DNA from: Thermomucor indicae-seudaticae
Lineage: Eukaryota > Mucoromycota > Mucoromycetes > Mucorales > Lichtheimiaceae
Length of the DNA: 64,000 bases
Reading direction: 5' to 3'
Assembly: GCA_000787465.1 (NCBI GenBank)
Contig: JSYX01000031.1
Coordinates: forward strand, 1-64,000
Shown: one piece after another, positions 48,109 through 59,746 of the stretch
Layout of the letters: each line of letters opens with the position of its first letter
How positions within the stretch are numbered: position 1 is the first letter of the stretch
Notes under the pieces: model-generated
What the model saw: only the letters and a program-made list of their open reading frames with translations
The model's database searches: none
Told to the model about the DNA's origin: nothing
Program-made: the position numbers and the translations under genes

Positions 48109-50747
48109 TTAATCCAGCAAATCAATAGCGCCTGGATAAAAGGTGTCTGTGAGTTGGATCATAGGACAATGACTGGGCTATAAAAAATTTTTCTCACCTT
48201 GGAGTACAAGACAAGCAACCATGATGCCCAGCATCGCCAGTCCACTGAGCTTTTCATATGACACAGAAGTCAAAGCGAAAAATATAATGGCGTTCAGAAC
48301 ACGCGTGCTGCAGATGAGGGCTGACCATTTGGCCCCTGCGACAGGCGTGTTGATTAATTTAATAAGTGCGTTGAGGACAAGGACGAGACCTCCCGCAACC
48401 CAGAATGATTTGAAGACGTAGCTTGGGTCGACGTGGCTTTCTCTCTCCGTTGTAGATTCAGCTGCGTTTGATTGTCCTTCCAGGAAGCTAGCTGCACCTT
48501 CTGTCGCGTAGATGCTGATTGTGTCCGACAGAGCAATACCAAAAGCAACCTGACAGAGGTGAAGAGGAAAGTGCAGATACATCCAAAGCTGGCTCAGTTG
48601 CACCTCTTCAAGAACCTGCAAATCAAAAATACAGGTTAAGTCTTTATATACAATTGCTCTTGAAGGAGACATACCTCTTTGCTAAAGTCGTCAAAGTACA
48701 TGAAGAAAAACATGAAGATGATAACGACGCCAAACATATTGGCAACGCTTGGTAATAATGGAATATCTTAGACAGACTAGAATAACAGAGAGAAAGAGAA
48801 AAGAAACACACTTACACAACGCGCACCTCAGTGCCGGATTCCATGACAGTGCGAATAAAGCCCATGCAGTTTTCGCCTTTAGGGAAATGGTTCATAACTA
48901 AGGTCGGACGGAGGGATCATGGTGTATGCCTTACCGAGGACGATAATGGTGAACAGTGCAAAGCGTTCACCCAAATGGCTTGCAGCCAGCGAGACGTGCT
49001 TGTTGCTCTTCAAGTAGATATGCACGGCGACCTCGACAAAGATGGATACGTACCACAACGCAAACCGGGACGCGCGATCATCTGGGTAGAGAAGGGAAAC
49101 ACCCCAGAGGATCAGGGCAAGCGCGTGCACGGAGACATAGGCAATCAGAGGCTTTCGAGCAAATGAACCCGACACTGCGGCTGCCCATAACACAACGCTG
49201 TATTCGATCAACAAGACCGCTTTCATGACTTCCGTTTAGACGAAAACAAGAGAACCGGTTAAGTTCAGGATGCAAACTGGGAGGAAACATGTATAACGTA
49301 CCCATATAGCCGATAATGAAACCATGAGGATTGTCCCAGAACCCACTGCTGGCACCTGCCATACCGACCAGACCACAGAGTTCAATGATCTTGTAAACAT
49401 GATGCATCACATCGGAAGTATCGTATCGGGAGGAATAAAGTGCTGCTGAGCACCAGCTCCACCAAACAACGACGAACCAAGCTGCATAGACGCCCAGTTC
49501 ATGCTGATCCACTATATGGTGCTCGTGCGTAAACGTGGCAAGGAACCCGACATAGAACACGTCTCCAAACAATTCAAGCCAGGTTGCTGATGTTTCTTCG
49601 CCGATTTCGTCCGACAAGTCTGGATCTGGCAGTGCAAAGATGGGTCGTCTCGTCAGCTCTGGCGCTTTCTCTTCCTCTGCTTCGGGCCAAATATATTTGA
49701 GCTCGAGATACACGTTATCGTTCAAGTCAATGATAGGTATAGCCGTCGCCGGGGGACCCACGTTGGCGACTGGGATGCTGGGCCGGAGGGCTTGATCTTC
49801 AGTCGTTGTACCTTGACCTTTTTCGGCCAACTTTTCGTTGTGCGACTCGTCTTGCTCTTATAGTGAATCGTCAATATTCCCCTATCACTATACTTTTATT
49901 CACCCTTACTTTTAATTTTCACAGTCTTGTGAATCTTAAGCGCATAGTTACGACCGCTCTTGTGAAAAAACTCGATAAGGTCATCTGTGTTTGTGATCGA
50001 ATACAGTTTCAAGATCTCTTCACCTGTCAGCAACAACTTGAATAAAGTCAGTACGTCTCCTCTGGAATAGTGAAGCCAACAAGGATGAAGGGTACCGGAT
50101 CTTTGAGTTGGTCGACGATTGCTTTGGTGATACGAATGCTCTGGTCGCCCATCAGATGACGAAAATGGATCACTTGTGTTACAGTAGATGAGTCCAAACA
50201 TGTAAAATTTGTCATTCAAACGCAAAGAATCTCTTACATATCCGAAGCAATGGCATCCTAACACAGGGTCAAGATCAGCAAGCTGTGTGTACCAAGCGTA
50301 GCAAAAGTCGTAAGCTTACGGTTCTTCTTTAGGCACTGCCGCCATAGGCTCATTGCTAATCGTTTTCTCAGCGTCAGGATGCTCCTTTTCCCAACGCGCG
50401 CGTTCTTCTTCATATTGTTGGACCCGTTTACGATGCAACTCCAGTTCTTTGATCGGATGCAGCATCAGATCACCAAAGGTTTCGGTACCATGGCGTCGGA
50501 GCGGACGACCCGTCTTGTCGTGAAGAGGGGACGTCAGGCGAGACGAGTAATGAGAAGTGGACCGCGAGGATCGACGACTATAGAGTCCAGTGGCGTCGCC
50601 ATCGGTTAGTTCGATCACTTGATCATTGCTACTGGCGTCGCCAGGCGCTTCGGGGTCGGTTTGCCGTGAATGATGCCTATGCAAGTGGTGATGGTGATGC
50701 CCTTGCCGACGCAGAGTAAGTCCACGACCAAATGCATGTGATGACAT
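48109..50747 (-). CDS. LtrA-like (low temperature requirement A) multi-pass membrane protein
   Basis: Ten minus-strand exons fit in phase: 50320-50747, 50238-50257, 50134-50172, 49910-50059, 49302-49856, 48935-49228, 48816-48876, 48675-48747, 48198-48615 and 48109-48131 (686 residues). From about residue 300 the LtrA domain is clear: ATWLELFGDVFYVGFLATFT, HLGERFALFTIIVLGENC and about ten hydrophobic segments. The N-terminal 300 residues are cytosolic: His-rich, then charged (LMLHPIKELELHRKRVQQYE), then FKLLLTGEEILKLYSITNTD. The function of fungal LtrA proteins is poorly known. The upstream exons (50134-50747) are less certain: without splicing at 50134 one frame stops soon after, which would make a separate short gene. 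The last 23-nt exon gives AIDLLD; reading through instead ends at 48178. Confidence 0.78.
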
Positions 50748-51072
50748 GGTCGGTTACCGGGAAACAGAGGAGGAGAAAGTAAAAGAAAAGCAAGAAAGAA
50801 GAGAAAAGAGCTAAATTGGAATATATATTGCGGTCCGATTACTAGGTGCCACCAAAGCTTGCAGATCCCGCTTTCGGCTTGGAGAAAAATTTTGGGCTGT
50901 TCCTGGTTCTTGCGCTTCTGGGCTTCCTCTGAATAAGTTAATTCGCCGCGACGTGAATGCATGCAACCTTGTTATAATAATTGCGGATTGATATATGCAT
51001 TGCTTACAAGCAGCATTGTAATCGCGCTGCCATAATCATCAACTTCTGTTTGCTCGAAAAGGTCTTGTAACA
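50748..51072. other. Short intergenic stretch
   Basis: Probable LtrA promoter with a purine-rich tract at about 50770-50815; no gene seen. Confidence 0.4.
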
Positions 51073-51905
51073 GATCTACAGTTTGTTATTGCCCTTCTGT
51101 ACATGCTGCTTGCCCTTCTTGCTTGGGCGTCTCCACGTCGTCTTCCTCTTCTTCTTTCCCCTGCTTATCTTCGTCCCCCTTTTCGTTTTCTCGCCACGGT
51201 ATTTTCTACCACCAATGATTATGGTGTCTGTGAGCTCCACATAGGCTCGCTGTCGGCCTCCGTAATCCACGAATTTAAGCTCTGAGGATCGTTTGCTGTA
51301 AAATGGAAGTGGTTTACAAATACATCCTTATCCGTAGTCTTGGGACTTAGGATGCTACTTTCAACCTCGTCGATGCCCTCCCTTTTACGCGAGAATGATA
51401 TTTCTTATTGGAACGATCAAACCCAGCAATATTGTAATACTCCTTGGCTGACATCTGACGTATTGATGTGGATCGTCATCATGTCCGTCCACGGAAACGA
51501 ATGGCTGTGTCACTCCAGGGTCTATTGCCCAAAGATCGAAATCGGAAAGGTCACTGACTGTAAAATCTTCCATTTGCAGATCTGGTAAGCGGTCTTCTGG
51601 CCGCCCTGAAGCTCGGGCATAAACGAAGTCTATCGCAACTCCATCGGTCCTGATAACGTCCGTAAGAACCTTTTTTATGGATCCCGTGGCATCATTCAGA
51701 GTTGAAATCGGCAGCTTGAAGACTTTATTGTAGATCTTTGCGACTTCCGAAGAGTTGCTGGTATTTTTTGTGTGTAGACTGGTGCCTTGCAAAAGATGAA
51801 CGAGAGTGGTACCGTCAATGGTGACGTATTTTGGTATCATCGAATATTGTGGCAAAAGCAAAAACAGCTTGTCTGGTAGTGTATACGTACACTGCTTCTG
51901 GAAAG
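51073..51905 (-). pseudogene. TnpB/Fanzor-like (RuvC-type) transposon protein, frameshifted and truncated
   Basis: Four minus-strand reading frames in order give pieces of one protein: LLPQYSMIPKYVTIDG and VIRTDGVAIDFVYARA, LWAIDPGVTQPFVSVDGHDD, then after a shift near 51455 SAKEYYNIAGFDRSNKK, then GIDEVESSILSPKTTDK, then YGGRQRAYVELTDTIIIGGR with a basic end (KYRGEKTKRGTK). The IDPG motif followed by a KEYY block is what I remember from large Mucoromycota transposon proteins of the TnpB/Fanzor type, where the Asp is the first RuvC residue. The C-terminal zinc ribbon and last RuvC acid are not found. At least three frameshifts make it non-functional. The family assignment is from memory and uncertain; the decayed state is directly seen. 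The N-terminal end abuts CCCAGATT repeats at 51.97-52.02 kb. Confidence 0.5.
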
Positions 51906-51969
51906 AAACAATCGTTTAAATCCATGTTCTCGCTTGATTCCTTGTACTTTCTAGAGCTATTGATGCGTC

Positions 51970-52018
51970 TTAGGGTGTCACCCAGATTCCACCGACCCAG
52001 ATTCCCAGATGACTCCCG
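51970..52018. repeat. CCCAGATT repeat cluster
   Basis: AGGGTGTCACCCAGATTCC is followed at once by CGACCCAGATTCCCAGATG. The core matches the inverted-repeat element at 26286-26350 and further copies at about 52412-52458 and 52567-52577. Confidence 0.5.
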
Positions 52019-52149
52019 AATGCCCAAAATATCGATTTGCATGTACTGGGTACGAGCATATTTCTGCCTAACCTGTAGAATGCTTGCATTGGTAGTATAT
52101 GTATGACCGTTCGCAGCTATACAGCTCGCTGCGTGCTGCTTTTAGACAT

Positions 52150-52242
52150 TTCCAGCACTTGAGATTGCGCAAACAAGAATTTAGTTTTCCTTGTCACCGA
52201 AATTAGTCCTGCGCTTCAATAGTCCTCCAGGGTACTCAAGGC
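52150..52242 (+). mobile_element. Fragment of the same Tc1/mariner element
   Basis: About 90 bp match the reverse complement of 25970-26062 closely, including TTTAGTTTTCCTTGTCACCG and CTTCAATAGTC and the end AGGGTACTCAA. Sequence on either side differs, so this is an isolated piece. Confidence 0.7.
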
Positions 52243-55200
52243 TGCCACGATAGTCATGAGTACTTGAGAAGTACACTTACTTTGTTTGTTTGCTTGGTCT
52301 GTAGCTTATCAAGTGCGTTACACTATACTTGTACATAACGCATTAACGTCTGAGGTCCAATTTTAGACCCATGACGTGTCCGCCGACCTCCCCAAGTGGG
52401 TGTTGCGCAGTGCATGTCCCGTAAATCTGGGGAATCTGGGACAATCAGACCGAATCTGGGAAGGCGGTTGCCCCACATTGTTGGGAATCCAGTGGAATGC
52501 CGTGAGTTCAGTTCCATCGAGGAAGCGCGAAAGTGGACCCTGGAAAGCATTCCCTGGCGAGTGGTATGTCCCAGATTTCCTGAGAACTGGATCTTGAGAC
52601 GGATGGTCGAGATATGTGGCCCTGGAGCGCTTCTTGTCTTTCTGGGTCTTGCAGATCTCCCACGGCCACGCGAAGCGACGCTTCCAGGAGGGCACCGACT
52701 AAAGCCCGTGAACCGTCCCCAACGAGCCTTCCGACTGGAGTCGAGGCGACTGCTGTTCGCCAGGACCGCTTGGTGGTGCTTGACATCGCCGAATACAACA
52801 CGTGAAAGATGAGATCGCGGATGATTCATCTGGAGGGCCATCATTCTGCCTATCCAGAAGCTTTGCGAAGCCTGCATCACCGCGACGAAGAACTGATGGA
52901 CTGGAACTTTGCCGTATGCAATGTGACAAGGCGAAGTCCTTGGAAAACGAAAGGCCTGCGAAGAATCTAATGAAGAGGATCATATACAAAAAGGTGAGAT
53001 CTGACAAGGCGGCGGTCCTTCCGCATTGTTCGGTTCTCCTGGACGGTCCATTGCAAGCGACTTCGTCCCTTGGGTGTTGCTCCTGAGGAAATACACGGCA
53101 TTGGACAATGCTGCCCCTAATATGACGGCGGAACTGGCACCGTTTTGAACTGTAACGTTTGCAAAACGGCGTGGAATCGAGACGTCAATGCGAGCAAAAA
53201 CATCTGCCGCACAGTTAGTCGCGGGGTGGCCCAGCGTGAGTACGTTCATATGTTAAGTCATTCTATGTTCTAATTTATTTTCAGCGGGACGAACCAAAAG
53301 TCTTAAGCACCGTAGCGAAAACGGTTGACGTTTATGGTGAGTCAACCTTTTTGTCTTTAAGTTGATCAATGTGTTATAATGCATGGCTCTTATAGACGGT
53401 GCCTGACCCGTGTAGTTATCCTCAGATACCCTGTTATTATCGCTACAGGGACCAAGATACGTCGCGGATAATGCCTCAAGCTTGTTCATCATACCCATTT
53501 AGCTTGTCAGGCACGAATGTATGTCTACGATATAAACAAGCTTTCCCTGCTTTCAGTGTTACTTGAGCCAATCTAAGAGCGCTGTCGGCTTCATGTCCAG
53601 TTGTCCAAGTGCAACGATGTTTCCTCATGCTAAATACAAAAAAGAGGTTTTTGTGCACCATCATCACTCTGCATTATCTTTTTGGGAGTCGTTGAGCTAG
53701 ATGATTGAACAGATGTTATTTCCGTAGAGCTGGAGAAGTAATGCTCCCAAGACTTGTTTACTGCTTGAACCAACATTCGCAATCGCGACGATAGAAAGAT
53801 TAGAATTTGTGAGCCTGCTTCGACTTATGCTTACAGTCTTTTAATTTTTCGATAATTCATATGCTATATTTACAGAAAGAAAGGTCATATTTTGCAATAT
53901 ACAATAGTACCAATACCAAGTCATTCCAGCTGACCTATAGGATTGCCAAAGCGCTCTAAGTTCGTGGTTAGACGCATGGTTATGAAAATAATTTACAAGG
54001 CCTGTTCCTGAATGTTAATGCGCCGCTTCATGGTGAGGAGGGTGTACACGTCATTACTGTTTGAGGAGAAGAGGTGGGATAGGAAGGAAATGTAGCGCAG
54101 GAGGAGGCCTTTGATGCAAACGGACAAATGCCGCGCTACAAGACAAAGAGCAACGGATGAGCATGCTTTCTTGATTTTAAGCTAGCTGTTTGATGGTACG
54201 TGCCTCCAGTGCAAGGTTAGATTGGAAGTATGAAGCGGAGGAAAAGTAGGGAACTTGGACAAGCGGAGAAACGTCGCACTGCAAACCAACTTGTCTATCA
54301 GCAAACTTATTTGATTTGGAACAAGCTTCTTCGATGACGCAAAGCTTTGTGAAAAACAGGGTAGGGTGAGGAAGCCGGGGGATGGACGTGGAGGAGGATT
54401 TGTGACAAACATGCTGCGAAATGGCCGTTTTGCAAGGAGAGTTTTCTGACTTCGGGTGAACCTCCTGGTGACGCGTACCTCAGCGGAGAAAATGGAACGC
54501 TTTATTGACTTTGGGCAATCCTTTTGATGACACGTACCTTAGAGGAGAGGGAATAGAAGCGGCGAGAAAAAGAATGGAGGGGACTTTTCAAACTACACAT
54601 TTGAACACGTCCGACTATACCATGCAGTATCAAACTTGTGTTTTTTTCGCACTTACCAAGCAAACAAGACACAATTTGGAAAAATGAGCGCAAAAAAATG
54701 TGTCAAAAAATTGGCATTTTTTGTCAAAAAAGCACTTGCCTGTCTGTATGACCGTGCGCCCCAGGACTGACACACCTTTAGCACCACGGAGCGAAGAACC
54801 CTCCATTGCCATCCACGACAAAGTGCTCACCACCCGCTACCGTCCAGGACGCCCTACCCAACAAGAACGCAGGCTCAAGGACTGCATCCCTGATAGAATG
54901 GGGTGCCTGAACGGGTGGGTGCTAAAGGCATGCCAGCCTGGGACCACAGCCGGCATCCGCAAAAGAGCGCGTTTATTTCATGGCGGTGGCGAGAAAATGA
55001 TAAACCAAAAGAGGAGCAAAGACCGTTCCATGGGCAATTGTCAAAATTTTGCACAACTCGGACCCCTTATTCTGAGCTAATGTCGCACAAGATTGATCTT
55101 TCCCAATCCGCAGCTTTTATACAATTCTACATACTTCCCGATTTTTTGAAATCAAGTCCTCATTGCTACTCTCATGGAAGTCGAAGTTATGGTGATCGTA

Positions 55201-56360
55201 ATCCTTTGGTGGGGAGAACTGAAGGGTCACTAAAAGCAAACACCATATCAGCGTTATGCAAATTGATTGCTTAGTAAGTCAAAGGGGCAGGAACATGGGA
55301 CATAGCCGTGCCGTAGCCACGTAACCAAAAAGAAGCGGTACTGGCTTCCCGATTTGCATTGGAATAAAGGAAGCAGCAGTGTTCCCTGTTGTAGGTTGCA
55401 GCCCGTTAGGGATGGGTTGCTTGATTGCAAAGAATTAGTGTGATAAGGTTTCCATGGTCCATAATTTATATGCCCGTTGCTGCTTATTGATGCTTGCGGG
55501 CTCTTGTCCAAGTTTCGATGTCGACATCCACGCTAAATAGAGTGAAAAAGCGTCATAAACTTTGTAGAGGTGTCTTTCATGCCCTTCTGAACTATGGTTT
55601 TCTTCATATCAAGGATAATGACCGTACTGTCGCTCTTTTATCCTTGACGGACTGGAAAATACGTGTGTCGCACGTTTTGAATAGCAAGTATCCTCAAAGC
55701 TCAGGACGTCATTTTGACAGAGTTGCGGGTTTTTTTTTACAGACGTGCCTACCGCAGAGCATGGCTTGAAAGTCGGCTTAGAACATTGCTATTCGGAGAA
55801 TGGACTTGTTCAACTGTAACAGAGTAGCTGATTCCTTCAAAAGGAAGAACAACTCATAGACTGCGGCCCGCTCTCCAGCAAAGTGCGATTTTGTAACACA
55901 AGTAAGAAAGCCCGTTTGCCGATGGCTAGTAAGACTTTTGAACAAGAGTGACAATAAAGGCTAACACGTACATTTCCCGTGTCTGACCAGATGCTGTAAA
56001 TATAAGCCGCTTACTTTGAGTAGAAGAGTAATGTTGCCATACTGGTTCGTTCAACGCTTTTGAAGAAGTCCTACTTACAGTCAAAACTGGTTATGCATAA
56101 TCGCATATTTTTCGCAGTTTTTCTGTGCAAGGTGCACGGTTTGTGCCTAGTTTTTTTGGTGATGCAGATTGTAACCTGGCTTACCAATAACTACGACAAT
56201 GAAAGAAGCAAGGATAGCGGGGAGAAACCCGATGGTTATACTAAAAATGTGCTGAAAACCAGGTTTGCCGTACCTGAATTGCCATTTTTGGGATATTACG
56301 TCATGCAAAGGCTCGTGCATTTGTGTCGGCGCTGTGGAACGTTTCTGTTTTCCCTGAACA
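52243..56360. other. 4.1 kb gene-poor stretch with decayed sequence
   Basis: Long-looking ORFs at 52396-52812, 54700-55080 and 55494-55769 have no recognised domain and cannot be spliced sensibly. A diverged direct repeat of about 43 bp (54447-54489 and 54507-54549, 60-bp period) is present. The last few hundred bases must contain the Ysc84 promoter. Confidence 0.45.
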
Positions 56361-57888
56361 ATGAAGAAACTTACCAATGCCGCCTCCTCCATCAGCATTA
56401 ATTCACCCATTCCAACAAACTTGGCGGGTATGTAAGTCTGCATCGGTGACAGGGACGTGCATGTTAAAGCTGCTTTTCTTGGAATAGGCGAATGCAAAAA
56501 AGCGGCAAAGATATTAAACAGCTTTATCGGTAATAAGAGGATTAGCAATATTGTAATTGGGGTATCCCAACACACAGGAATCTAGACCCCGGGCAGGGAC
56601 TGGACAAGGTCATTCCTAAAAACATTTTGGAGAATGCCCAAGGCTTGGCGATTTTCACTGTTCTCAAGGCTGGCTTTTTGTTTTCCGGCCGTGCAGGTAG
56701 TGGGCTCGTGGTAGCAAGGTAACTTTTAAATTTTGTGTTTTTCGTTTTCATGGCATCTATTTCTCACGCATGGTTTGGCAGACTTCCAGATAAAAGTAAG
56801 CTTCAGTGAAGGTGTGGATGCTTTTCGTTAGAAGAGGTCAATTGATGCATTTTCATGGACTAGGCTGGTCGGCGCCGTCGGCAATTGCCACGGGTGGAAT
56901 GGGAGCCGGAGGGCAAATCGGTATATAATGAATCTGTTGTTGTAGATTTTTGACCACTTGCTAAACCTTTATTCTAGGAGCCGAATTGACCGATTTTGTC
57001 CTTGTTCTCAATACACAGGACGCAGTAAAGACATTTACCCAGTTTGGAAACATTACTTTGGGCGGCAATATGTCAGGTATTTCCAAACGAAGAAAACGGT
57101 CATGATGATATACTTAAAGTGCTTTGTTGTTAGTTGCGGCCGGACCCATTGGTCGGAACGCAGAAGCTTCGGGTGCTGCCAGCTTGAAGCATATCGCAGC
57201 CGTTTATTCATACAGCAAGACTCGAGGACTCTTCGCTGGTGTATCTTTGGAGGGATCTGTGATCTTGACTAGAAATGATGCGAACGAAAAGTTTTACGGA
57301 AAAAAGGTGTCAGCCAAAGAGCTCCTCAGCGGTGCCGTTGCACCTCCGCCCGAGGCCGACCCGCTATATCGTGCATTAAATGCCAAATTCCATACGCTCG
57401 GCAATACCGGCGCATCTTACCAGCGTAACAGCGGGGAGGATTCACCACGGTCAGCCACATTCAGAAGCACCAACATCTCAGCGCCTGGAGCGCTCAAGGG
57501 TCCGCCAGCGCTTCGCAATGGATCGACTTCGTCCTACGCAACCCCGTCTCCTCCCCCGCCACCTTATTCTCAGTCTTCATCCAGCTACGGCCAACCGACA
57601 TCGTTGAGACCGCCTCCACCGCCCCCACCGAGCCGTAAACCGAAAGAGCCGACAGCCAAGGCGCTGTATGACTTTGCAGGCGAACAAAGTGGCGACTTGA
57701 GCTTTCGTGAAGGTGACATTATAACCATCATCCAAAAGAGCGACAGTCAGGATGACTGGTGGACTGGAAGGATAGGAACGCGAGAGGGCATGGTAATGTA
57801 GAACTCTGAATGGTCTGTGTGTTTTACAATAGTCATCCCGCTAACAGGGTCTTTATAGTTCCCTGCAAACTATGTTCAGTTGCAGTAA
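56361..57888 (+). CDS. YSC84: Ysc84/Lsb4-family protein: SYLF domain plus SH3
   Basis: Eight exons, 56361-56427, 56488-56529, 56586-56718, 56782-56795, 56864-56920, 56978-57076, 57134-57792 and 57859-57888, encode 366 residues. The SYLF (DUF500) domain fills residues about 15-215: ECKKAAKILNSFI, NAQGLAIFTVLKAGFLFSGR, WSAPSAIATGGMGAGGQI, VAAGPIGRNAEASGAAS and TRGLFAGVSLEGSV. A Pro-rich linker with poly-Pro runs follows, then an SH3 domain (AKALYDFAGEQSGDLSFREG ... GMFPANYVQL) at the very end. Ysc84 binds actin filaments and PI lipids at endocytic sites. Exon 4 has only 14 nt (LPDK), and the SH3 ends in a 30-nt last exon. The ATG at 56361 gives a short helical start before SPIPTNLAGECKK. Confidence 0.93.
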
Positions 57889-58165
57889 GGAGGTAAAATA
57901 GTTAACTTATATGTCTTGTTTGCATTAAGATAATACCCTTTCATTTGACGGATCCTCCATTTTGCTGTGCATGTGCGCTTTGACATGATTTTCCACAGTG
58001 CGGGGAAAGCTATCCGTAAAAGGAAGCCCGCGCAACCTGCTTTCATAAGCAGAATTACCGTGGAGACTGTTCTTTTGTCATTCCAAAGAAAGCAAAAGGG
58101 TCTATAAGTGAGGCTCGGCGTCATAGCTTATTTCCTTGTCCTTCTCCCTCTTTCAAGTCTTCGTC

Positions 58166-59746
58166 ATGGCCACGAATTGTATTGTCGACATTACCACATT
58201 GTCCCCGAAGTTCCAGGACCTTTATGCAAAGGCCAAGGACTTTGTCGAGGTATACATGCAGATTTTGTTCCTTCCTTTTGGAGTTATGCATAAATATATG
58301 TCTTAGAATGACTGCATTCCTGCCGAGAAAACGTATGCCCTGCAAATGGGTCAAGGTGAAAATCGGTGGAAGGTAATGGAGAGGGAGATTCGGTCTGAAA
58401 TCCTTTTTGTTCAGCTCATAGAAAGTGGGTGTGACAGGTCATTCCACCTGTCTTGGAAGAGCTCAAGGCCAAGGCACGTTCACTGGGTCTATGGAACTTG
58501 TTCCTCGGCAAGGAATACCCTGAGGGGCCAGGTCTGACCAACCTCGAGTATGCCTTGATTGCCGAGCTGACGGGGCGTTCACCCAAGCTTGCACCAGAGG
58601 CCATGAACTGCTCTGCGCCCGACACTGGCAATATGGAAGTTTTTGCCAAATACGGTACGCCTGCACAAAAGCAAAAGTGGCTGGTTCCACTGATGGAAGG
58701 CAAGATCCGGTCTGCGTTTGCGATGACGGAGCCAGCGGTGGCCTCGTCGGATGCGACCAATATCGAGACCAGCATTCGACGCGAAGGGAACGAGTATGTG
58801 ATTAACGGTCGCAAGTGGTGGATTTCCGGCGCCGGGGATCCCCGATGCGCTGTGTACCTTGTGATGGGCAAGACCGATCCAGACAACAAGAATCGACACA
58901 AGCAACAGAGTCTGGTCATTGTGCCTGCAGATACGCCTGGAATCACTGTGGTGCGACCGATGCAAGTGTTTGGGTATGATGACGCGCCCGAAGGACACTG
59001 CGAGATCATCTTCAAGGATGTAAGGGTACCCGTGGAAAACATTATTCTCGGTGAAGGACGAGGATTTGAGGTGATTCAGGGTCGTTTGGGACCGGGCCGT
59101 ATTCATCACTGGTAAACAGAAATCAGAGGAAGGAAAGGCTATACATGTTTTAGTCACCCGTTGTAATCGAATAGCATGCGATGCATTGGTATGGCAGAAC
59201 GAGGTCTTGAGCTCATGATTGCTCGGGTCACGGATCCTTCTCGACGCACGTTTGGCAAGAACTTGGCTGAACACGGCACAGTGATTGCGGATATTGCGCT
59301 TTCGCGTATCGAAATTGATCAAGTACGATTCTTGGTACTAAACGCAGCAAAGAAGATTGATCAAGTCAAGGCCAAGGGTGCTCTCAAAGAGATCAGTATG
59401 GCCAAGGTAAAAAAAACAATAATATGAAGAGAAAAAGTGGAGAGGAGAGTATTGTCTAAAGATCTAACATTGAATGGATCAGATTGCTGCGCCCAACATG
59501 CTGCTTCGTGTGCTTGACCGAGCTATGCAAGCTCATGGTGCTTGTGGTGTTTCTCAAGATACACCGCTTGCGGCATTTTATTCTTGGGCACGTGCGCTTC
59601 GCTATGCCGATGGTCCGGATGAGGTCCACAAGAACCAGTTGGGTAGAGTGGAGCTGCGCCGGGCTGCCGAGATTGCAGCCAAGTTGAAGGAACAACAGGA
59701 AAAGAGTGAACGACTTGCTGCTTCTGCTGTATCCGCCAAGCTGTAA
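58166..59746 (+). CDS. Acyl-CoA dehydrogenase, ACAD10/11 type, with PTS1-like end
   Basis: Exons 58166-58249, 58307-58372, 58438-59111, 59175-59406 and 59483-59746 encode 439 residues. The order is as in acyl-CoA dehydrogenases: helical N-domain ([20 protein letters not shown]), beta-domain with [15 protein letters not shown] and [15 protein letters not shown] at the FAD and substrate site, and C-domain [18 protein letters not shown] then [20 protein letters not shown]. The WWISGAG and [10 protein letters not shown] motifs point to the ACAD10/11 branch. The protein ends SAKL, a good peroxisomal targeting signal 1, and has no mitochondrial presequence. It would oxidise acyl-CoA esters with FAD. 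The start is the ATG opening exon 1. Confidence 0.92.

Noticed and set aside
50040..50130. Frame reading DQLKDPVPFILVGFTIPEE as a terminal exon
   Set aside because: It would stop after PEETY and leave the following coding-like exon without a partner; splicing it out joins both sides in phase with the LtrA gene. Not fully excluded.
52396..52812. 138-codon plus ORF and its minus counterparts
   Set aside because: Overlapping open frames on both strands in GC-rich decayed sequence; no recognised domain.
56147..56575. Hydrophobic minus-strand ORF that looked like a transporter piece
   Set aside because: It overlaps the first Ysc84 exons, which fit the SYLF family exactly on the plus strand.
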